The translations under genes were made by a program, and so were the position numbers. DNA of 64,000 bases from Bettongia penicillata ogilbyi (lineage: Eukaryota; Chordata; Mammalia; Diprotodontia; Potoroidae): positions 1,842,001 through 1,906,000 of the forward strand of contig JAJHZJ010000221.1 in the NCBI GenBank assembly GCA_023548195.1, in the 5' to 3' direction. Positions within the stretch are counted from its first letter, which is position 1. Each line of letters opens with the position of its first letter. The notes below the pieces were generated by a model. The model made no database searches, had not been told where the DNA came from, and worked only from the letters and a program-made list of their open reading frames with translations. This document shows positions 45,605-56,081 of this stretch, in pieces.

Positions 45605-46440
45605 TTTTCATATCTTGAGCACCTTATTTTTTTTAATGAACAGAAATCTATTTTTCTTCCCACCTTTCACTCCATTAAAAAAAAAAAGGAAGAAAAGAAA
45701 AAAACATTTCTTGCAATAAATATGCATAGTCAAGCAAAACAAATTCCTCCTCTGTCTGTGTACAGGTATACTTGTGTGTGTCTGCCTTGTGTTTTACAGC
45801 CTGAGTCTTTCACCACTCTCCAATGGATAGCATGTTCCACTTATCAGTCTTCTGGAATCATGAATGAGGTCGTAGTTGTTAGAGGTTTTTAAGTTGTTTG
45901 CTTACAGTGTTATTATTGTAGAAATTGTTCTCTTGGTTCTGCCTGTTTCATTCTAAATGAGTTTACGAAAGTCCTCAAAATTGTTCAGTTTTTACAATAT
46001 TGATATTTTAATATAAACTGTTGTTCTCTTTCTGCTTACTTTGTGCTGCACCAATTCATATAAGTCCTTCCATGATGTTTTGAAATCATTTGTTTCCCCA
46101 TTTCTTACAGCATGGTAGTTCTCCATCACATTAATAAATCACTTTAAAGGTTAAGATGGACCCTTCATTTTCAAACGTTTACCTTCTACTTCCTGTCCTA
46201 CTTGGTGAGTAACAAAATTTTTAAAAGAAAGAGGAGGAAGTTGAGCAAAAGCAATCAATTAATCGTTTTTGTCAGACAGTGTATACTGTTCCCCACATCT
46301 GTAGTGCTCCACTGCTACAAAGAGAGGTACAATTCTCTGCGCTTCTCTGGCAAAAAAGTTTCATTATTATAATCACACAGTGCTTTTGTTGTTATGCTGA
46401 CCACTTATGCTCCAGTTCCTTCATTTAATAGGTGAGTTAA
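45605..46440 (-). mobile_element. Old L1 3'UTR fragments, antisense
   Basis: 45,605-46,140 ('tctcttggttctgcctgttt cattctaaatgag', 'cttacagcatggtagttctc catcacatt') and 46,160-46,440 ('aagttgagcaaaagcaatca', 'gtcagacagtgtatactgtt ccccac') are complements of two old L1 3' ends. The second resembles 61,140-61,320. Confidence 0.55.
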
Positions 46441-47013
46441 GTTTAGCAAGTGTGAGCTCATAGACTCAATGAGCTACTCAAGACAGAAACACATTAAAAA
46501 ATATTTTTAAAAATATATATAAAAATAAATATTTTTCCCAGGGATTCTGTGTAGTTAAAAATATCAGAATATACCATTTCTCAAAGATCAAAGTTGCAAA
46601 GGAGAGATGGGAATAACTGTTATGTAGCATATTTACTAATTTTCTGTTTTACACTTCACCTGACAAACTGTACTTGTAGAATGTACTTACAGAATGATGG
46701 TTTTATTTTATTAAAATCAACAAAGGGGAACTGGGAATCTGTAGAATATTCCTTGAAGACACCAGTTGGATGTTCTTTCTTTACCCAAAGGACCAAATAG
46801 CAAAATTCTCGGCATAGTCAAGAATAGTTCTAGAACCAAAGAGGAAGCATTTTTTAAACCATTGTGCAAAAGATTTGTTTGAGCCTTAAAAATATTACCT
46901 GTTCTTGCTGTTGCTTCTCAGGAAAGATTGAAGGTAGAAATGGTCCAGAGAAGCGCACCTCAAATAATCAAGGGAATAGTAACTGCTGTATGAGGACAGA
47001 CTTCAAAACACAG

Positions 47014-47047
<34 letters not shown>

Positions 47048-47164
47048 ACACACACACACTGAAAAGTAAGCTACTGACAAAAAGAAATATCCTAATGGAA
47101 TGAAATTCCCAAAGATGATACATATTTATCCTATTGAACAAACTCTCATATATCACTGACTTTC
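46441..47164. other. Unassigned spacer with a CA microsatellite
   Basis: A (CA)n tract at 47,010-47,060. The open frames through it are repeat artefacts. A good-looking polypyrimidine-CAG (46,898-46,920) has no credible exon after it. Confidence 0.5.
47010..47060. repeat. (CA)n microsatellite
   Basis: About 25 CA units with one or two GA interruptions. Confidence 0.95.
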
Positions 47165-47575
47165 CAGGCTAACCTTTTTCTTAACTCATCTCCGCAAGAC
47201 TTTTTCTATCATGCCCCAGAATCCTTTTTATCCTAGAAACTCACTGTAGTCATGAAATTTACTAATTAGAAATACTCTCTACTTCCATAGCCTCTCCCTC
47301 TCATTGGCTTGCTCTTCCCAGGACCTCCATTTTAAGGAGTAGGCTCAGGACAACCATATGTTCATTCTTCTCTAAGATTTGCTTTCCTGACTCATCTCTT
47401 CTCTACTCATGCCCCTGTGCTTCATTGTCCTTTCCACATCTCCTTTTATATGTTGTCTTCCCTTATGAGAATGCAATCTCCTTGTGGGCAGGGATTCTTT
47501 CTGCATATATTTGTACTCTTAGCACAGCACAGCCTCTGGCACATAAATGCTTGGTGACTGTTGATTGGCTCTCTG
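47165..47575 (+). mobile_element. L2 LINE 3' end, sense
   Basis: 'gagaatgcaatctccttgtg ggcagggattctttctgcat', 'gcctctggcacataaatgct tggtgactgttgattgg' are the L2 3' terminus. Confidence 0.75.
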
Positions 47576-47738
47576 AGAGTAAGCGATCGATAAATGTTCT
47601 TGATTAATTGGTTTTAGATAACCACCATTTCTGGAAGGTTATTGTTTGGTCCCATTCTTGATACATGACCAGTCCATCATGTATGTTGCTAACTTCATGT
47701 CCTTGTCTTTTATGATTCTTCTATGCAAATCATTTGAT

Positions 47739-47995
47739 GAGGCAGCTAAATGGTACAGTGAATACAGTACTGGAATTGAATTCAGAAAGACACGAGTTTT
47801 GAATCCTGTCTCGTGCTCATCTAGCTGTGTGATCCTAGAGCATATCATTTATCCTCTTTCAGCTTCAGTTTCCTCTTGGGAATAATAGCACCTACCCTCC
47901 CAGGGTTGAAAGAATTATATGAGAAGATTTGTGAAGCACTTTGCAAATCTTAGAGCTCTATACAAATGTTACTAGCTATTTATTATTAAATATAC
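47739..47995 (+). mobile_element. Marsupial CORE-SINE
   Basis: 'gaggcagctaaatggtacag tgaatacagtactggaattg', 'ctagctgtgtgatcctagag', 'cttcagtttcctcttgggaa', 'gtgaagcactttgcaaatct tagagctctatacaaatg' is full length with an AT-rich tail. Confidence 0.85.
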
Positions 47996-49055
47996 TGTAG
48001 CCTTCTTACACGCACCATGTGTTCATCATCATCATCATTTCAGTCTTTCAGGCATTAAAATTTTGATTCTTCTGATATAATAGTGTTCCCTGACTCACAG
48101 TCATAGTGTATCACCTGAAGGATATTTGTATTGAAATTCTGGACCTTTGCATTGAGGACAACTTTGGGATTATTGAAAGTTCTACTTAGCATGTCCCAAA
48201 ATGTAACTTATTCTCCTATTTAACCAGGCTCTATTTTCTATATATTTATGAACTAAATTAAGCAGTCTGTGGTCTATCCATTTGATGACTTAATTTGGAC
48301 TACATGAAGTCTTCATCTGCTTCATTTTCACCACGAATCTCGTGACAGTCCTATAGTGTTCAAAGTTTTGATGCAACAGTACAAATGAAAAACCAAGTCA
48401 TACTCACAAATGCAAATAGTTCTGTGTTTTTTGAATCTTTTATATCTATAAAATAAGATGGTTAGACAAAAACACAATACAGAAAACTGTATCATTAAGG
48501 TCCTTTCCAGTTCTAAAGTTCTGTATTTCCATCTAGTCACAGATTTCTATCTGTCTTCTAAGATGGTATTTGAAATTTGTACATAGTCATTCAGAACTCA
48601 TTAGCTCATTTGGTATTTTGCCTAACATTTGCCAACTAGCTATCTTCTGGTTTATGTCTTGAATGATGTGTTAGCTCACGGTTTTAGGGAGTGTTCTGGA
48701 AAGCAGAGAGGGAGTGACTTACATGCCAGATTGACAAAGAATCTATGATGAGGAAATTGAGTAGGTAGCAAATTCATTGTAAAGTTTCCTTGTTGATTTT
48801 TTTTAAAAGGAATGAATAACCATGTAGCAGTCTCTGTTGAGCTATTTTGAGTAGCCTTGTAAAGAAGATAAAATTTCATCAGATTTAGTGTAGATTGCAA
48901 AGCAATACGGTTGTCAGTAATTTAACATGGATGAGATGCAATGTAATTTTAACATTTAACTTTATCCATTACCAGTCATGCCGTATTTGTATCTGATGTT
49001 TTTACTGGACCTTAAAGAATCTATTTATACCGTTTTGTTTTGTTTTTTTCTATAG
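47996..49055. other. Unassigned AT-rich spacer
   Basis: A short (CAT)n at about 48,024-48,041. 48,440-48,530 resembles a SINE tail ('aaggtcctttccagttctaa'). No gene evidence. Confidence 0.4.
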
Positions 49056-49190
49056 CCTGAATGTTCTTTATTTACCTCCTCCCGCTGGAAGGTTGAGTGA
49101 AGCGGCGGGATTGCTGGAGATAGCTATAATTTAACCTGGTGCAAATATAAACATAAAAAGTCAGGAAGAATAAAGATCATTGTTGAGTCT
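49056..49190 (+). other. Possible last exon of an unrecognised gene
   Basis: A strong acceptor (T-rich tract and ctatag, 49,030-49,055) is followed by a CpG-containing segment. Two frames are open from the acceptor: 14 codons to TGA 49,098 (PECSLFTSSRWKVE) and 25 codons to TAA 49,132 (LNVLYLPPPAGRLSEAAGLL then EIAII). An AATAAA polyadenylation hexamer lies at 49,169-49,174, followed by a T/GT-rich stretch. Three CpGs in 25 bp stand out in this CpG-poor window, and the segment is not a repeat I know. I do not recognise the product. A decayed pseudogene or chance is possible. Confidence 0.25.
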
Positions 49191-49489
49191 TCTTAATTTG
49201 TATTTGAATATGGCTTAGTAATGTCATCCTATCATTTATCAGTTTTCACTTAATATGAAACTTTACCTAGTGTTTGATTGTTTATAGCTGGAGTTATAGG
49301 TCTGACTTTGGCATTTCTTTTCAGCAGCTTATTTAAAGACATGTAAAATTTTAAAATCCAAGAATATATCAAATATATATTCAGACTATGGAGTGGTAGT
49401 AACTTGTCCTATCTGTCTATTCACTAACAGTTCCTCCTGTCTGTGTGTTTACATATGAATGTGTATACACACATACACAAACTTCAATT
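49191..49489. other. Unassigned spacer
   Basis: AT-rich, nothing recognised. Confidence 0.4.
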
Positions 49490-52197
49490 TAACCTTCCCT
49501 GTGCTGGGCTTTGTGCTGAGTATTACGCAGCACTGGGCCATTTGAATGGAGAGGGTCCCAAAAGAAGTTATGACACAGTTTCTATTCACAAGGAATTCAC
49601 ACTCTCTTTGGGGAGGTAAGACTAACACATAAGAAATTATTAGGGACCAATAAAAAGAAGTCTTACATACTCAAAATGCACGGTTGTGTGGTGTAGCAGT
49701 ACAGAAAAATAAGGAATACAGGAGTTAAGAGAAAGGAGCCATTGATATGAGCTGAAGTAATTGAAAAAGACTTTTGAAAGAGAAGAGACTTAATAAATCT
49801 TTAAGTTTGGGTAAGATAAGAATAGTTGGGGAGGATGGAGAAGAAAAAGGTAAAGTGTAAGTAAAGAGGTTAAGGCAGAATGGAAATCTTTTTTTTTTTT
49901 TTTTTTTTTTTTGGAATAGTGAATACCCTGGCCTGAGCCCAGTAAACATGTGCTGAAGATAAGGAATTTGTGCAAATCTCATAAACTTTGAAGGGCCATT
50001 GAAGTTTTTTTTTGGTTTTTTGGTTTGTTTTTTTTAAGCTGGGGAGCTGGCATCAATCAGTACACATTTATTGTGTTTACTGTATGCCAGGCATTGGATA
50101 GGCAAAGACAAAAATGAAATAGTTCCTGCTTCTAGGAATTTATATTTTGTCAAGGGAAATAATGTATACATGTGCAAGTAAATACAAGGCACTAGCAACA
50201 GAAATCTCTTAAGCTGATCATTGAAGGAGGTTAGGGATTGATTCTAAGAGGCAGAGGTGTATGAGGACATTCTAAGAACGGGAGGGAACCTATGCTGTAT
50301 AGGCATGGAGATGGGGGAGTTGTTGAGATTCCAGGTGTGAAATAGTAAGTGAGCCAGTTTATTTGAACCTTAGAAAGGGAAATATTGTATAATGAATCTG
50401 GAAAGATAGGCAGGAGCTAGATGGTAAAGGGATTTAAACAGGAATGTGTTGTGTTCCATTAAAGAGTGACTGGAGCCTTCTTGAGCAGATTCAGACTTGC
50501 TCTTTAGGAATATCACTTTAGCTGCTGTATGGAATGTGGTTTGGAGAAGGAAGAAACTAGGAGGAAGAAAAATTAGGAAGTTATTGCAATAATTAAGGAA
50601 AGAAAAGATAAGACCCTGAACTATGTTGGTAGTAATATCAGTGTGAGTGAGGGGGATGGGTGTTAGAAATGCTGTGGAGGTAGAATTGACAAGACTTTGC
50701 ACCTGATAGCAAATGAAAGGCAAAGGTGAGGAAGAGTTGAAGAAGTAAGGATGAGGGAAGATGACTTCAAGGTTGTGAACCTGAATCCAGTTAGCAAGCA
50801 TTTATGAAGTGCCTACCATGTACCAGGATGCTGGCAATACAAAGGCAAAAAGCAGTTCCTTCTCTCAGGTAGCTCACAGTCTAATGGGAGAGGCAATTTG
50901 CAATCTAATACATATAGGTAAGATACGTGCACGTTAAATTGAAGGTATTCGAGCCCTAGCATTAAAGGGAATCAGGTAAGGCTTCCTGTAGAAGGTGTGG
51001 TTTAGCTGAGATAGGAAGGAAACCAGGACAAGCCCGGTGGCAGGGATGAAGAGGGAGAGAATTCCAGGCATGAGGGCCACCTGGTGAAAGTACATTGAAT
51101 TGGGAGATAGGAGATCTTGTGGGAGGAACAGCATCACTGTATTACAGAGTACCAGAGGAGTGAAAATGGGGGAGAGATAAGAAGATTGGAAAGGCTCCAG
51201 GTCATTAAGGACTTTGTTTGTGATCTTGGAGGTAGGAGGGAGCCACTGGAGTTTATTGAATGGGGGAGTGAGGGGAGGAAGGTGATTTGATAAGACGTGT
51301 GCTTGGAGATGATCACATTGATAGCTGAAGATGGATCGAAGTTAAGGAGAAACTTGAGCGGACCAACCAACCAGCAGCCTATTGCGATAAGCATGAGATG
51401 ATGCAGGTTTGTTAGGATGGCAGCAATGTCAAAAGGAGAACAGGGAGTAAATTCAAAAGTATTTTGAAGGTTAGAATCCACAACATATGGGAGATTGCAT
51501 ATGGGAAGTGGGGAGAAAGAAAGAAGTCAGGAATGATATAAGATATATGGCACCTTTGGCACTAATAGGGAAGTTAGGAAGAGGGAAGGAAAGCAAATGA
51601 TTTCACTTTTGGATATACTGAGTTAAAACTAAGTGTCTGTGGGCCATCCATTTGGAGATGTCTAATAGACAGATATTTAAGTGACCAGAAATATGATGGT
51701 ACCCTTGATAGAGAGGAGAAAGAGATTCGATTCTAATATGGTCTTGACAAGTTTGAGATGCCTACATTATATCTTTTTGGAATTGTCCAGTTAACCTTTA
51801 AAGATGTGGGACTCTGGAGCTCAAGAGAGATAGTATGGCTGGTTATGAAGATTTGAGAGTCATCTGCATGGGATCACCAAGGGAAAGATTGTAGAGAGAG
51901 AAGACTTAGGATAGAACCATGGTATGTGTACAGTTTAGGGGACAGAAAAATCTATGATGACCCATCAGAACAGATAGAGAAGACATAGACAGGTAGAAGG
52001 AAAAACCAAGAGAGAGCAGTGTCACAAACACCCAGAGAAGAGAGAGGATGCAGGCAAGGGAGAAGGGTGATCAGTGTCATCATGTAAGGAGAAAAAGAAT
52101 TGAGGAAAAGGTCAGAATTTTATAGCTTGGAGTGGGATAGAGTCAGATAAATTTTGTGGGTGTTTTTTTTTTAAGGTAAGTGAACTCTAAGTTTATA
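49490..52197 (-). mobile_element. Antisense L2 LINE stack (three successive 3' ends)
   Basis: L2 3'-terminal sequence starts at least twice and probably three times in the same orientation: around 49,490, at 50,060 ('tttattgtgtttactgtatg ccaggcattgg') and at 50,790 ('aagcatttatgaagtgccta ccatg'). Each start is followed by collinear antisense L2. The third runs deepest, through 'gccactggagtttattgaat' and 'tgtctaatagacagatattt', into the RT region. A 22-nt poly-T lies at 49,891-49,912. Minus-strand frames of 115-143 codons are relics. Confidence 0.75.
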
Positions 52198-52430
52198 GGG
52201 GGGCTGCTAGGTGGTGCAGTGGATATTATCTTCTTGAACTCAAATCTGGCCTCAGACACTAGCTAGGTGACCCTGGGCAAGTCACTTAACTCTGCCTCAG
52301 TTTCCTTATCTGTAAAATGAGCTAGAGAAGGAAATGGCAGACCACTCTATTGTCTTTGCCAAGAAAACCCCAAATGGGGTTATGAAGAGTCAGACATTGA
52401 CTGAAACAGTTGAAGGATAGCAAATCAAGT
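52198..52430 (+). mobile_element. MAR1-like marsupial SINE with RTE-type tail
   Basis: 'gggctgctaggtggtgcagt ggatatta' head, 'gtgaccctgggcaagtcact taactctgcc' core, then 'ggcagaccactctattgtct ttgccaagaaaaccccaaat ggggttatgaagagtcagac', the BovB/RTE-derived 3' end used by marsupial MAR1 SINEs. It is inserted in the L2 stack and is the least diverged SINE in the window. Confidence 0.85.
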
Positions 52431-53700
52431 AGGAGAGATTATTTATTTAGTAGTTTTTTGCCTAATAGAAGACAAGTCTTGCTTGGAGAGGTGAGGGAAG
52501 TCTAGGAAAGTCCTGCAGAGTTGAACAGGAAAGGGTAAGAAAGAACTAATTTTTGCCTTTCTTTGTATTATCAGCATCCTGGCGCATGGTTCAGGCATTA
52601 CCATCTACTCTGACATCTAACCATGATTAAAAAGTAAGAATGAAAGAGAAGTAGCACTTTCAGACTTCAGGATATCTTATGAATAAAGACATGCACGCAA
52701 AGCAGAGTGCTGTGAACATAAATAGAAAAAGGTTAGGGTTGGACGGATGAAAATCATCTGTGTAGAGATGCTATGATTCAGTTGAATCATAGGGGACTGA
52801 TGATAACACCAAGCAAAATAGTATGGAAGGAGAAGAGAAAAGGGTTCAGGCAGAGCTTGGGAAACATCCATGGTTAGGAATTGTGACCTAGATGAAGATT
52901 CAGCAAAGGAGATTGAGTGAAGAGTGGTCAGATAGGTAGGAGGAGAACCAGGGTAGAACCATGTCATGAAAACCTCGCAATAAGAGGGTGTCAAAGAGAA
53001 GAAGGTAACTGACAGTGTCATTGTTAACTTTGGAGAGTACAATTTCAGTTGAAGGGAGTGATTGGAAACCAGACTATAGAGACCTAAGGAGAACGAAGAC
53101 TACATGCTGATTACATAGCTTTAAAAAAAATAATTAGCCTCAAAAAGGAGCAAAGACATAGGATGATAGATGGGGAGAAATGAGAAAGAGCTTTCTGAAT
53201 ATGGGGCAGACAAGGGGCATGTTTTAGACAATGGAGAAGCAACCAATAAGTGGACATTGAAGATAAGCTAGAGAGTGTAAAGCATGGGGGCAGTCTGCTC
53301 GTGAAGATGGGATGAAACAGGAGCACAATCAATCATCTGAAGACCCTTGCCTTCATAAAGAAAAGACCATATCATCATTTGAGACAAGGGTAAAGCAGGA
53401 GATAGTTTCAGAAGGCAGTCTGGATGGTGTGAAATGAGGAAGAAGGGAAAAGAGGGAGCTTTCAGGGAATGACCAGTCTTTTCAGTGACATGTGAGACAC
53501 AGTTCTCAGGTAAGAAAATGGGGGACTGGGAGTTATGAAAGACTTGAGAGAATAAAAAAGTTTTTTAAAATCTGCTGTGGTGAATGGAAAAGTAATTTAA
53601 TTAAAGAATTGCCTTATAGCAATGAGGACCCAGTTGAGATTTGGCAATAAATTTCTAATAGACTCAGCACAGTTTTGTTTAACTCCTGACTCGCAACACT
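52431..53700 (-). mobile_element. L2 LINE reverse-transcriptase region, antisense
   Basis: Continuation of the L2: 'cagataggtaggaggagaac cagg', 'gacagtgtcattgttaactt tggagagtacaatttcagtt g' (next to the L-S-A-A-F-D-T-V block), 'gggggcagtctgctcgtgaa', 'aggacccagttgagatttgg'. It is the deepest 5' extent of L2 in the window. Frames are broken. Confidence 0.75.
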
Positions 53701-53864
53701 TCATTTAGAACCATATGTATATCATAAAATTAGTTTGATAATTTTCTTTCTCAGTTTTTGAGAATTAGCGAAGCATGACTATTAAGTGTTCATTCAACAT
53801 TAGATAGAATAGACCTGTAAATATTAATCTGTACTAAGTATTTTTTTCCCTTTTGCTAATTTTT
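53701..53864. other. Unassigned spacer
   Basis: AT-rich. No feature seen. Confidence 0.4.
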
Positions 53865-53933
53865 TTATGGCTTGTTCAATTTCATTTTCTGAACTGTAAA
53901 ATGGGTATAATAATTTCACTTCCCACGATTGTT
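53865..53933 (+). mobile_element. SINE (MIR/CORE type), left part, split by the HAL1
   Basis: 'cattttctgaactgtaaaat gggtataataatttcacttc cca' is MIR/SINE 3' sequence that continues at 56,896. The last 18 bases are the HAL1 target duplication. Confidence 0.7.
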
Positions 53934-54981
53934 TGGTTCTTTTTTTACATTTTTTCTTAATATTTATTTATTTATTTAACTTTTCACATTCGTTTTCACA
54001 AAATTTTGGGTTCCAAATTTTCTCCCCATTTGTCCCCTTCCCCCACCCCAATACACCAAGCAATCTAATTTTTCCTATCTCCAATCTGCCCTCTCTTCTG
54101 TCATCCCTCCCTTCTCTTGTCCCCATCTTCTCTTTTCTCCTGTAGGGCCAGATGACTTTCTATTCCTCATTAACTGTATGTCTTCTTTCCTAGTAGCAAC
54201 AACAATACTAAACAGTTGTTCCTGAAACTTTGAGTTCCAAATTCTCCCCATCCCTCCCTCCCCACCCATTCCCTTTGGGAAGGCAGGCAATTCAATATAG
54301 GCCATATCTGTGTAGTTTTGCAAATGACTTCCATGATAGTCGTGTTGTGTAAGACTAACTGAATTACCCTCCATCCTATCCTGCCCGTCATTGTTTCTCT
54401 TCTGTCTTTTGATCCTGTCCCTCCCCAAGTGTTGACTTCAAATTGCTCCCTCCTCCCTTTGCCCTCCCTTCCATCATCCCCCCCCTTGCTTATCTCCTCC
54501 CCCACTTTCCTGTACTGTAAGATAGGTTTTCATACCAAAATGAGTGTGCATTTTATTCCTTCCTTTAGTCAAATGTGATGAGGGTAAACTTCTTGTTTTT
54601 TTTTTTTTCTCAGCTCTCCTCTTTTTCCCTCCACTAAAAAGTCTCCTACTTGCCTCTTAAATGACATATAATTACCCCCTTCCATTTCCCCCTCTTTCCT
54701 CCCACTACATTTCTCTCTCACCATTTACCTTAATTTCTTTTAAGATATCGTCCCATCCTATTCAATTCATTCTGTGCTCTCTGTCTCTGTATGTGTGTGC
54801 ATGTGGGTATGTGTGTGTGCATGCATGCGTGTACATGTGTGTGTGCGGTCCCACCATCTACCCAGATACTGAAAAGTTTTAAGAGTTACAAATATTGTCT
54901 TTCCATGTAGGAATGTAAACAGTTCACTTTTGGTAAGTCCCTTAGGACTTCTCTTTGCTGTTTACTTTTTCATGCTTCTTC

Positions 54982-56081
54982 TCATTCTTGTGTTTGAAAG
55001 TCAAATTTTCTTTTCAGCTCTGGTCTTTTCATCAAGAATGCTTGAAAGTCCTCTGTTTCATTGAAAGACCAGTTTTTCCCCTGAAGTATTATACTCAGTT
55101 TTGCTGGGTAGGTGATTCTTGGTTTGAGTCCTAGTTCCTTTGACTTCTGGAATATCCTATTCCATGCCCTTCAATCCCTTACTGTAGAAGCTGCTAGATC
55201 TTGAGTTATCCTGATTGTATTTCCACAGTACTGGAATTGTTTCTTTCTAGCTGCTTGCAAGATTTTCTCCTTGAGCTGGGAGTTCTGGATTTGGCCACAA
55301 TGTTCCTAGGAGTTTCTCTTTTTGGATCTCTTTCAGGTGGTGATGGATGGATTCTTTAAATACTTATTTTGCCCGCTGGTTGTAGAATGTCAGGGCAGTT
55401 TTCCTTGATAATTTCATGGAAGATGATGTCTAGGCTCTTTTTTTGATCATGACTTTCAGGTAGTCCCATAATTTTAAAATTGTCTCTCCTGGATCTTTTC
55501 CAGGTCAGTTGTTTTTCCCATGAGATATTTCACATTCTCTTCCTTTTTTTCATTCTTTTGTTTTTGTTTGGTGATTTCTTGGTTTCTCGTAAAGTCATTA
55601 GACTCCATCTGTTCCATTCTAATTTTGAGAGAACTATTATCTTCAGTGAGCTTTTGAACTTCTTTTTCCATTTGGCTCATTCTGCTTTTGAAAGCATTCT
55701 TCTCCTCATTGACTTTTTGAACCTCTTTTGCCAATTGAGTGAGCCTATTTTTCAAGGTGTTATTTTCTTCAGCATTTTTTGGGTCTCCTTTAGCAAGGTA
55801 TTGACCCGTTTTTCATACTTTTCTTGCATGTCTCTCATTTCTCTTCCCAGTTTTTCCTCCACCTGTCTAACTTGCTTTTCAAAATCCTTTTTGAGCTCTT
55901 CCAAGGCCTGAGCCCACCCGACATCCCCCTGGGATGTCTGGGGTACTGAGGCCCCGCCCTCCACGTCTTTCCCTGATGGCAAGAATACGTCCTCGTCTTC
56001 GTCAGATTCGAAAGTCGGGATCATTTTCATCTGTTCAAAAAAACTCTCTATAGTCTTATTTTTCTTCCCTTTTCTAGGCAT
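54982..56081 (-). pseudogene. HAL1/L1 ORF1 (ORF1p), frameshifted
   Basis: Begins MPRKGKKNKTIESFFEQ at complement 56,081. 109 codons run through the N-terminus and first coiled coil (EELKKDFEKQVRQVEEKL), then a frameshift at the KETQKNAEENN position. The coil resumes in another frame (complement 55,755-55,474; QMEKEVQKLTEDNSSLKI). A second shift at the coil/RRM boundary leaves the RRM and C-terminal domain in pieces. Length to the family stop is 1,100 nt against 1,101 in the best copy, so the indels nearly cancel. Cannot encode ORF1p. Confidence 0.85.

Noticed and set aside
46166..46212. ATG followed by a signal-peptide-like frame (MDPSFSNVYLLLPVLL) and a GTGAGT donor, like a first coding exon
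   Set aside because: The sequence lies in the complement of an old L1 3' end that also occurs near 61.15 kb, and the next acceptor candidate (46,920) leads into repeat-driven sequence.
46864..47103. 79-codon frame starting with a Cys-rich stretch after a polypyrimidine tract
   Set aside because: Half of it is translation of the CA microsatellite. There is no donor, and the upstream exon candidate was rejected too.
55480..55911. 143-codon + strand frame (and similar antisense frames at 37,139-37,558 and 41,875-42,111)
   Set aside because: These are shadows on the strand opposite ORF1. The complement of a Lys/Glu-rich coiled coil avoids stops and gives Leu/Phe/Ser-rich false frames.
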